From contig JAEZEY010000059.1 of NCBI GenBank assembly GCA_023432845.1, forward strand, positions 1 to 9,384: a stretch of DNA of 9,384 nucleotides, written 5' to 3'. The number at the start of each line of letters is the position of its first letter. Positions within the stretch are counted from its first letter, which is position 1. This DNA comes from Pseudomonadota bacterium. Lineage in GTDB: Bacteria; Pseudomonadota; Alphaproteobacteria; Rhizobiales; Xanthobacteraceae. Shown piece after piece: positions 1 through 5,341 of this stretch. The position numbers were made by a program, and so were the translations under genes. Under the pieces are notes generated by a model. It made no database searches and was not told the DNA's origin. It saw only the letters and a list, made by a program, of their open reading frames with translations.

Positions 1-572
1 GATGTGACATTACGCGGCAGGTCTTGCGGCCGTCTTAATGTGATTGAATAAACATTGGGACATCTGACGTATTCGTGGCGTAGTTAATGAGGTGTAACTT
101 AATGAATATTATGGTTAAGCAATTCTGAAGGCGATCTATTCCATAGAAACACAAGTTGACGTCTCGTATATACATTCCTGTAGGCGGCATCTTCTGTCGA
201 TATTGCAAGTAAAGGCAATGAAGTCGCTACTTTATACGTCAATCGGACATTGAAGGCGGTTTGCCTAATGGGCGCATGATTACCGCCCCGGCCGTCGGAG
301 CCATGGCCGAATGCAGCGCCGCGATCCCCGATCGACTCTACACGGCCGTGCCGCCGCGACCCTTCACCGGTCATATGCTCAACGAATATTTCCTTTTGTC
401 CGTGCCGCGCCGGAGGCCGCACGGGCCGGGGCGACAGGCTCGACGCGCCATTGAGCCGCCGCGGGTCGCCAACCTTTGCACTTCGTTCACCAATTTCAAG
501 TCAACTGACGGCCGTATCCGCCGGCATAATTGGCCGCGCGGCCTTGTGTGTTGCGTAGCGTTGGAGAGAGCG
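1..572. other. Intergenic region without a supported gene, AT-rich on the left
   Basis: No convincing coding sequence is seen on either strand. The open frame running from 261 into the next gene has low-complexity, Arg/Pro-rich content before 573 and does not look like protein. Bases 1 to about 260 are visibly richer in A and T than the rest of the window, and composition switches to GC-rich near 262. The hexamer TTAATG occurs at 35-40, 84-89 and 99-104, the last two extended to TTAATGA and 15 bp apart. A short inverted repeat ATTGC/GCAAT lies at 202-206 and 215-219. The stretch probably carries regulatory sequence for the pilus block or for a gene beyond the left edge, but no clear -35/-10 pair can be assigned. 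Confidence 0.5.
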
Positions 573-1067
573 ATGTCGGCCGCGTTCCCCCGTCCCGGAC
601 GGCTGCCTGTGGTCCTGGCTGGCCTGATGATCGCAGCTTCGCTGACTTCGGCGCGCGCGGAAACGGTCTCGGTCGCGGTTGACGAGGCCCGCATCATGAA
701 GCTGCCGGACAGCGTCGCCACCATCGTCATCGGCAACCCGTTGATCGCCGACGCCACACTGCAGGCCGGCGGCGTCCTCGTGCTCACCGGCAAAGGCTTC
801 GGTTCCACGAACTTGTTGGCTCTCAACCGGGCCGGCAAGACCGTGCTTAACACCACGGTGCTGGTAGTCGGCCCGACCCAGTCCGATCTTGTCGTCGTTT
901 ATAAAGGCGTCGAGCGCGAGTCATACAGCTGTGCGCCGGAATGCGAGAAGCGGCTGACGCTTGGGGACTCTGCCGCCTACTTCACCGGCATCCTGTCGCA
1001 ATCAGGCGCCCGCATCGGCGGTGCGGGCGGCGGCGGTGCGGGCGGAAGCGGGGCAGGCAATCGCTGA
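573..1067 (+). CDS. Exported pilus-assembly N-terminal domain protein (Tad/CpaC N-domain-like, no secretin)
   Basis: The 164-aa protein has an N-terminal signal peptide: Arg10, a hydrophobic core at residues 11-22, and a likely cut after the Ala-Arg-Ala ending at residue 29. Residues 30-100 match the style of the T2SS/T3SS pilus-assembly N-terminal domain found at the front of CpaC/RcpA secretins, including IVIGNPLIAD (residues 51-60), the LTGKGFGSTNLLAL stretch (71-84) and a short strand-rich end. A cysteine pair follows (Cys120, Cys124), then a Gly-rich tail at 147-161. There is no secretin domain, so this is the short stand-alone form, presumably periplasmic and linked to Tad pilus biogenesis. 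The start at 573 is chosen because GGAGAG lies at 563-568 and the signal peptide begins there; the frame is open up to 261 but upstream residues are not protein-like. The next gene is a TadE homologue 143 bp downstream, which supports a pilus role. The exact function is not known. Confidence 0.8.
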   Translation: MSAAFPRPGRLPVVLAGLMIAASLTSARAETVSVAVDEARIMKLPDSVATIVIGNPLIADATLQAGGVLVLTGKGFGSTNLLALNRAGKTVLNTTVLVVGPTQSDLVVVYKGVERESYSCAPECEKRLTLGDSAAYFTGILSQSGARIGGAGGGGAGGSGAGNR

Positions 1068-1210
1068 CCGTCATCTTCCGGTGCCGCCCAAGGTTAGCGC
1101 GGACTTAATGCGCTTGTCGTTTTTTTCGCGAATGCCCGCAAGAAATCAAAAACGCAGCTGCGCTATAAATGGCCTGGTTGGGCGATGCGGTTATCGGCGG
1201 GGACCCGGTC
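1068..1210. promoter_or_regulatory. Spacer between pilus genes, possible weak terminator and promoter
   Basis: A 5-bp stem, AGCGC at 1096-1100 and GCGCT at 1110-1114, is followed five bases later by seven T residues (1120-1126). This could be a weak terminator for the upstream gene. Further on, TATAAA at 1164-1169 is a possible -10 box, but no matching -35 box is visible at a normal distance. A 10-bp palindrome CGCAGCTGCG occupies 1153-1162. Evidence is thin, and the three pilus genes may still be one transcription unit. Confidence 0.25.
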
Positions 1211-1795
1211 ATGTTCAATAGGTTGAGAGGCGACATTGCCGAACGCTGCGGCGTGTTGAAGCGCAGCAGGATCGGCCGCCGCTTCATCAAGCAGCAGGAC
1301 GGTGCCGCCGCAGTCGAATTCGCGCTGGTCGCGACGCCGTTTCTTGCGCTGACTTTCGCCATTATCGAAACGGCTATGGTGTTCTTCGCCGGCCAGAGCC
1401 TCGAGACCGCCACCGCGTCCGCGGCGCGGCTGATCCTGACCGGCCAGGCCCAGACCAATGGCTACAGCGCCTCCGAGTTCAAGACCCAGGTTTGCAATCG
1501 CGTCGCCAGCCTGTTCGACTGCAGCGGTAGCATCTATGTCGATGTGAAAACCTATACGGATTTCAGTTCGGTCAGCTCGGCATCGCCGGTTACCGACGGC
1601 AAGCTCGACACGTCGAACATGGACTTCACGCCCGGCGGTCCCGGATGCATCGTCAAGGTCGCGATCTATTATCAGTGGCCGATCTATGTTTCGCTGCTCG
1701 GCAACAATCTGTCGAACCTCAACGACAACAAGCGGCTGCTGGTGGCGACGTCGGTGTTCCGCAACGAGCCTTACGGCGGGGCGGGCGCATGCTGA
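1211..1795 (+). CDS. TadE-like minor pilin (first of two)
   Basis: The 194-aa protein has the TadE layout: a basic cytoplasmic N-terminus (residues 1-29), the segment DGAAAVEFALV (30-40), then a long hydrophobic helix to about residue 60. Gly31 followed by Glu36 fits the prepilin-peptidase rule of cleavage after Gly with Glu at +5. The rest is a predicted extracytoplasmic domain with cysteines that could form disulfides. In Tad (Flp) pilus systems TadE and TadF are pseudopilins processed by TadV/CpaA and needed for pilus assembly. The start at 1211 is chosen over 1169 because a purine-rich GGCGGGGA lies just upstream at about 1196-1203 and because the extra 14 residues add nothing TadE-like. 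The stop overlaps the start of the next gene by 7 bp (ATGCTGA at 1789-1795), implying translational coupling. Confidence 0.88.
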   Translation: MFNRLRGDIAERCGVLKRSRIGRRFIKQQDGAAAVEFALVATPFLALTFAIIETAMVFFAGQSLETATASAARLILTGQAQTNGYSASEFKTQVCNRVASLFDCSGSIYVDVKTYTDFSSVSSASPVTDGKLDTSNMDFTPGGPGCIVKVAIYYQWPIYVSLLGNNLSNLNDNKRLLVATSVFRNEPYGGAGAC

Positions 1796-2346
1796 ACACT
1801 GCGACCGATAAGGTGTGCCGCCACAGGACACGATTCGCACGCGATCAGCGCGGTGTCTCGGCGGTGGAGTTTGCTCTCGTCGCGCCCATCATGATCGGTC
1901 TTTACTTCGGTTGTGTTGAGATATCGGACGCCATCAGTGTTGATCGCAAGGTGAGCCTGGCCGCGGCCGCGCTCGCCAACCTGTCGTCGCAGACGACAAC
2001 TATCTCGGACAACGAAATGAACAACATCTTGGACGCCTCGGGCGCGATCGTCGCGCCTTACGACGTCAGCAAGATGAAAATGACCATCACCTGCATCAAC
2101 ATCGACGCCAACAAGACCGCGACGGTGAAATGGAGTGAGACACGCAACGGCACCGTCAAATCCGGAACCGTGACCTTGCCGGCCGCGTTGCAAATCGCCA
2201 GTTCGCAGATCATCCTCGCAGAAGCCAGCTACGACTATCAGCCGACCGTCGGCTACACCATCACGGGCACGATCAATCTCGCCGACAAGATGTACATGAC
2301 GCCGCGCCAGGTGGCGCCCTCGTACAAAGGCGTGACCTGTACGTAA
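1789..2346 (+). CDS. TadE/TadF-like minor pilin (second of two)
   Basis: The 185-aa protein has a basic N-terminus (residues 1-21), then RGVSAVEFALVAPIMIGLYFG (starting at residue 21) as the pilin-like hydrophobic segment. Gly22 with Glu27 again gives the Gly|+5Glu prepilin-peptidase pattern. Beyond the helix is a Ser/Thr-rich, probably secreted domain of about 130 residues; Cys95 (in the ITCINID stretch) and the penultimate Cys184 may pair. It overlaps the first TadE gene by 7 bp. A pair of TadE-type pseudopilins commonly accompanies Tad pilus genes, often followed by a larger TadG, which is absent here. The gene ends 3 bp from the stop of the convergent regulator, so the pilus block stops here. 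Assignment to TadE versus TadF cannot be settled from sequence alone. Confidence 0.86.
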   Translation: MLNTATDKVCRHRTRFARDQRGVSAVEFALVAPIMIGLYFGCVEISDAISVDRKVSLAAAALANLSSQTTTISDNEMNNILDASGAIVAPYDVSKMKMTITCINIDANKTATVKWSETRNGTVKSGTVTLPAALQIASSQIILAEASYDYQPTVGYTITGTINLADKMYMTPRQVAPSYKGVTCT

Positions 2347-2349
2347 CGC

Positions 2350-2823
2350 TCAGCGTGCGGCGTTCTTGTTCTCGCCGATCGGCAGCGCCGTCGTCGATTT
2401 GATGCGTTCCATGGCGAAGCGCGAGGTGACGTTCTTCAGCGGCACGGTGGCGATCAGTTTCTTGTAGAACGTGTCGTAGCTCTGCATGTCCGGCACCACG
2501 ACGCGCAGCACGTAGTCGACGTCGCCGGCCATACGGTAGAATTCCATCACCTCCGGCATGGCGTTGACGACCTCCGCGAAACGGCCGAGCCATTCCTGCG
2601 AATGGTCGCCGGTTTCCACCGACACGAACACGGTGATGCCGAGCCCGATCTTGTCCGGGTCGATCAGTGCCACGCGCTTGGTGATGACGCCGTCGGCCTC
2701 GAGCCGCTGCAGGCGCTTCCAGCACGGCGTCGAGGACAGCCCGACCCGCTGGCCGATTTCGGCAACTGACAGGGAGGCGTCGTCCTGGACCACGGCGAGG
2801 ATTTTGCGGTCGATGGCATCCAT
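2350..2823 (-). CDS. Lrp/AsnC-family transcriptional regulator, DecR/YbaO-like
   Basis: The 157-aa protein has the full length and order of the family: a winged helix-turn-helix at about 4-55 (recognition region LSSTPCWKRLQRLEADGVI, 29-47) and a RAM ligand-binding/oligomerisation domain at about 66-145, with the typical GDVDYVLRV at 100-108. Several blocks (TPCWKRLQRLE, DPDKIGLGITVFV, EVMEFYRMAGDVDY, SRFAMERIKSTTALPI) look, from memory, close to E. coli DecR (YbaO), a cysteine-responsive activator of cysteine detoxification. DecR-like rather than general Lrp function is an inference. The start ATG has AAGGAA 7 bp upstream. It is divergent from the rhodanese-permease operon with a 151-bp AT-rich spacer, the usual arrangement for a local regulator, so control of that operon and of itself is likely. 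The effector is probably cysteine or a sulfide-related compound, unproven. Confidence 0.92.
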   Translation of the reverse strand: MDAIDRKILAVVQDDASLSVAEIGQRVGLSSTPCWKRLQRLEADGVITKRVALIDPDKIGLGITVFVSVETGDHSQEWLGRFAEVVNAMPEVMEFYRMAGDVDYVLRVVVPDMQSYDTFYKKLIATVPLKNVTSRFAMERIKSTTALPIGENKNAAR

Positions 2824-2974
2824 TCTCTAATTCCTTGCAAGCGGAGAATCTTCTGGCTTCGCTATGGCCACGAGACGGAAGATTATTCTTATTTTAATAC
2901 CGCTACTGTCTTTATAGAGAAAAATATTCTATTTCAAGCGCCATGTGATGGCGCCCGCAGGGTGCCTGTTCTGA
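2824..2974. promoter_or_regulatory. Divergent promoter region with candidate Lrp-type operators
   Basis: This 151-bp spacer between the regulator and the rhodanese gene must carry promoters for both directions. It is the most AT-rich stretch away from the left edge, especially 2880-2935. A 19-bp inverted repeat lies at 2914-2932, with arms ATAGA and TCTAT around a 9-bp AT-only-but-one core; TAG...CTA ends resemble Lrp-family operators, although the spacing is 2 bp longer than the E. coli Lrp consensus. A second, looser pair is GAATCTTC at 2846-2853 and GAAGATT at 2878-2884, about two to three helical turns apart. No confident -35/-10 pair can be named; TATAGA at 2913-2918 is a possible -10 for the rightward operon and overlaps the first inverted repeat. 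Confidence 0.5.
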
Positions 2975-3955
2975 ATGGACCGCCCCATGAGAAAATTCTT
3001 CGCCCCATTCGTGGCCGCCGGCCTGAGCGCCCTGGTGTCGCTCGGCGCGACTTTCACTGCCTCGGCGGCCGAGCCGCAGCCGCTGGTCAGCGTGTCGTGG
3101 CTGAAGCAGCACCTCGATGACAAGAACCTGCTCGTCCTCGACATCCGCTCCGCCATCGATGGCGGCGGCGCCAAGGCCTATGAAGAGGCGCACATTCCGG
3201 GTGCAGTTCACAGCGATTACGACAAGGCCGGCTGGCGCGTCACGCGCAGCGACGTGCCCTTCATGCTGCCGACCGTCGCCGAGCTCGAGAAGCTGATCGG
3301 CGAGCTCGGCATTGATGAGACGACACAGGTCGTGGTCGTTCCGGCCGGCGTGAGCTTCACCGATTTCGGCTCCGCCGCGCGGACCTACTGGACGCTTAAA
3401 CTGGTCGGCGTGAGCAACGTTTCGATCCTCGATGGCGGCGTTGCGGCCTGGAAGGCAGCCGGGCTGCCGCTCGAGAGCGGCGTCAAGAAGCCGTCACCGA
3501 CGATCTTCACCGCGACGCTGAATGAGAAGCTGCTGTCGCGGCTTGAGGACGTCACCACCTCCGAGAAGAATGCCACGCTGCTCGACGCGCGTCCGGCCTC
3601 GTTCTTCAACGGCAAGGAGAAGGCACCCAACGCCAAGGCCTATGGCCACATTCCCGGCGCGGTCAATCTCGACAGCGCCAGCTTCTACGATGCCGCCACG
3701 AACAAGCTGAAGCCTCGCGCCGAACTTGCGGCGCTGGCGGAGCAACTGCCGGCGCAGGGGCCCGTGATCGCCTATTGCAACACCGGCCACTGGGCCGCAA
3801 CTGACTGGTTCGTGCTGCACGAACTGCTCGGCCGCAAGGACGTGAGCCTGTACGACGGCTCCATGGTCGAATGGACCGCGAAAGCGACACTCCCGATCGC
3901 GTCGTCGCGCACCAAGTGGGACGATGTGCTGAAAGTGCTCGGCCTCGGCTCCTGA
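2975..3955 (+). CDS. Exported tandem-domain rhodanese (thiosulfate/3-mercaptopyruvate sulfurtransferase family)
   Basis: The 326-aa protein has a signal peptide (basic start, hydrophobic core about 9-28, Ala-Ser-Ala-Ala near 29-32) and two rhodanese domains. The first spans about 36-168 and contains the HIPGA signature (73-77) but has Ala-Gly-Val-Ser in place of the catalytic cysteine loop, so it is structural. The second spans about 180-305, with GHIPGAVNLD (224-233) and the active loop CNTGHWAAT beginning at Cys268. Cys268 is the only cysteine, and should carry the persulfide in sulfur transfer from thiosulfate or a related donor. Export implies a periplasmic site. The start at 2975 is kept because of its reading frame and an upstream GCAGGG; Met5 at 2987 is an equally possible start. 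It leads an operon with a YeeE/YedE permease and is divergent from a DecR-like regulator. The precise donor and acceptor are unknown. Confidence 0.9.
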   Translation: MDRPMRKFFAPFVAAGLSALVSLGATFTASAAEPQPLVSVSWLKQHLDDKNLLVLDIRSAIDGGGAKAYEEAHIPGAVHSDYDKAGWRVTRSDVPFMLPTVAELEKLIGELGIDETTQVVVVPAGVSFTDFGSAARTYWTLKLVGVSNVSILDGGVAAWKAAGLPLESGVKKPSPTIFTATLNEKLLSRLEDVTTSEKNATLLDARPASFFNGKEKAPNAKAYGHIPGAVNLDSASFYDAATNKLKPRAELAALAEQLPAQGPVIAYCNTGHWAATDWFVLHELLGRKDVSLYDGSMVEWTAKATLPIASSRTKWDDVLKVLGLGS

Positions 3956-3987
3956 TAGACTACCGCCACTTGATCTCGATACTTGCG

Positions 3988-4011
3988 GAGGCGCGCTTTA
4001 AAGCGCGCCTC
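3988..4011. promoter_or_regulatory. Perfect 24-bp palindrome (hairpin) in the rhodanese-permease spacer
   Basis: Positions 3988-4011 read identically on both strands: GAGGCGCGCTTT followed by its reverse complement. In RNA this gives a strong GC-rich stem of about 10 bp with a small AU loop. It has no T-run after it, so it is a poor intrinsic terminator. It sits 32 bp after the rhodanese stop and just before the permease start, and the GGAGG at 3987-3991 is buried in its left arm. Likely roles are mRNA processing or differential stability between the two cistrons, or translational control of the permease; a dimeric protein site is also possible. Confidence 0.6.
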
Positions 4012-4031
4012 TCGCGATGAGAAAGCCAGAC

Positions 4032-5177
4032 ATGTCCACAGCAACCATTTCCGCCCCATCGGTCGCGGCGCCGCGCGCCGACTATCTCTTCATGTCCATC
4101 GCCGTCCTCGGCACCGCGGTCCTCGTCGCGCTGGTTCTGCTCGACGGCCAGCCGGCTTCCGCGGCGCTGATTCTCGGCGGCTTCGGTCTCGGCGTTGCCT
4201 TTCTCAAGGCCGAGTTCAGCTACGCCGCATCGTGGCGGCGCTTTCTCACGCGCGGCGAGGCCGGCGGTCTGATCGGTGGCCTGATCGTCATCGCCATCGC
4301 AGCGCTTGCCGTGGTGCCGGTGGCTTCGCTCTGGCCGGGCTATGGCGGGGCCATCGCGCCGCTCGGGCCATCGCTCATCATCGGCGCCTTTGTGTTTGGC
4401 GTCGGCATGCAGCTCGGCAATGGCTGCGGCTCCGGAACGCTCTACACCGTTGGCGGCGGTTCCGGCCGCATGCTGGTGACGCTGACGTTCTTCATCATCG
4501 GCAGCGTGCTTGGCTCACTGTCGCTGCCGTCCTTCCTCGCGCTCGGCGGCGTCGACCCGATCCTGGCGTCGAACTATCTCGGCCCGTGGGGCGGACTGGC
4601 CGCGACTCTGGCGAGCCTCGCGGTTGCGGCTGTCGTTCTGGCTTTCCTTGCCAAAAAGCGGAGCGCCAACTTCAAGCCGTCGCGCAACTACATCATCGGT
4701 GGCATCGTCATCGGCCTGTTGTGCATCGGCGTGTTCTTCGCCGGCGGCCATCCCTGGAGCGTCACCTTCGGCTACACGGTGTGGGGCGCCAAGATCTTCC
4801 AGTCGCTCGGCTTCGACTTCTCGAACGCCGCGTTCTGGCAGTGGCCGGGCCCGAAACATGCGCTCGAGCAATCGGTGCTGTCCGACACGTCGAGCCTCAC
4901 CGATTTCGGCATGATCTTCGGCGCCATGGCCGCCGCCGCGGCGACCAAGCGCTTCGCCAACACGCCGTGGCCTCCGCTCGGCTCGCTGCTGGCCGCCGCG
5001 GTTGGCGGCATCCTGATGGGCTGGGGCGCGCGCCTCGGCTTCGGCTGCAACATCGGCGCCTTTGTCGGCGGCGTCGCCTCCGGCTCGCTGCACGGCTGGG
5101 TGTGGTTCGCGATGGCGCTCGCCGGCAGCATCGTCGGCATCCGCCTGCGGCCGCTGTTCGGCATGTCGCGGGAGTAG
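4032..5177 (+). CDS. YeeE/YedE-family permease, TsuA-like thiosulfate transporter homologue
   Basis: The 381-aa inner-membrane protein has many hydrophobic segments (first at about 20-37, last at about 355-372) and the two repeat signatures of the family: LGNGCGSGTLYTVGGGSG (128-145) and LGFGCNIGAFVGGVASGSLHGW (from 335). Cys132 and Cys339 sit in these motifs; a third, Cys231, lies in a mid-protein membrane helix. In Spirochaeta thermophila YeeE (TsuA), conserved cysteines along the pathway pass thiosulfate through the membrane, so uptake of thiosulfate or a related sulfane-sulfur compound is the best guess. Start 4032 is chosen because GAGAAAG lies 6 bp upstream; an in-frame ATG at 4017 would add MRKPD but has no usable ribosome site and abuts the palindrome. 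The gene follows the rhodanese by 76 bp and precedes a tiny Cys-rich gene by 5 bp, forming one operon. Substrate not proven. Confidence 0.9.
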   Translation: MSTATISAPSVAAPRADYLFMSIAVLGTAVLVALVLLDGQPASAALILGGFGLGVAFLKAEFSYAASWRRFLTRGEAGGLIGGLIVIAIAALAVVPVASLWPGYGGAIAPLGPSLIIGAFVFGVGMQLGNGCGSGTLYTVGGGSGRMLVTLTFFIIGSVLGSLSLPSFLALGGVDPILASNYLGPWGGLAATLASLAVAAVVLAFLAKKRSANFKPSRNYIIGGIVIGLLCIGVFFAGGHPWSVTFGYTVWGAKIFQSLGFDFSNAAFWQWPGPKHALEQSVLSDTSSLTDFGMIFGAMAAAAATKRFANTPWPPLGSLLAAAVGGILMGWGARLGFGCNIGAFVGGVASGSLHGWVWFAMALAGSIVGIRLRPLFGMSRE

Positions 5178-5182
5178 ACCTT

Positions 5183-5335
5183 ATGAGAAAGGTTTATATC
5201 GTCGTGACGCTTGCCGCGCTCTTTGCCATCGTCGGCAATCACCTCATGAGCCCGTCGACCGGACGCGCCGTGTCGCCGGAGGATTTCGCCGGCGCCTGCG
5301 CGCCCTGCGGCGCGCCCTGTCCGTCGGTGAAATGA
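5183..5335 (+). CDS. 50-aa membrane-anchored protein with a C-x2-C-x3-C tail
   Basis: This small gene encodes 50 residues: a basic start (MRK), a single hydrophobic segment (about 4-18), a short polar linker, and a C-terminal cluster CAPCGAPC with cysteines at 39, 42 and 46, ending PSVK. The positive-inside rule places the C-terminus in the periplasm; it could also be a cleaved signal peptide giving a tiny secreted peptide. A ribosome site GGAG at 5171-5174, overlapping the end of the permease gene, is 8 bp before the ATG, and the gene begins 5 bp after the permease stop, so it is very likely translated and co-expressed. I do not recognise a family. The position and cysteines suggest a thiol, persulfide-carrier or metal-binding accessory of the permease or rhodanese; this is inference. 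Confidence 0.72.
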   Translation: MRKVYIVVTLAALFAIVGNHLMSPSTGRAVSPEDFAGACAPCGAPCPSVK

Positions 5336-5341
5336 GCGGCG

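Noticed and set aside
261..572. N-terminal extension of the pilus-assembly protein from ATG 261
   Set aside because: The extra 104 residues are low-complexity, and the signal peptide and ribosome site fix the start at 573.
1169..1210. Upstream start for the first TadE gene
   Set aside because: The 14 extra residues lack TadE character and a ribosome site is better placed for 1211.
4515..5093. Minus-strand 192-codon frame inside the permease gene
   Set aside because: It has no ribosome site or recognisable motif and mirrors the codon bias of the permease.
3983..5182. Plus-strand frame overlapping the permease gene
   Set aside because: It is an Arg/His-rich out-of-frame shadow of the permease; only its last 50 codons, from the ATG at 5183, form a plausible gene.
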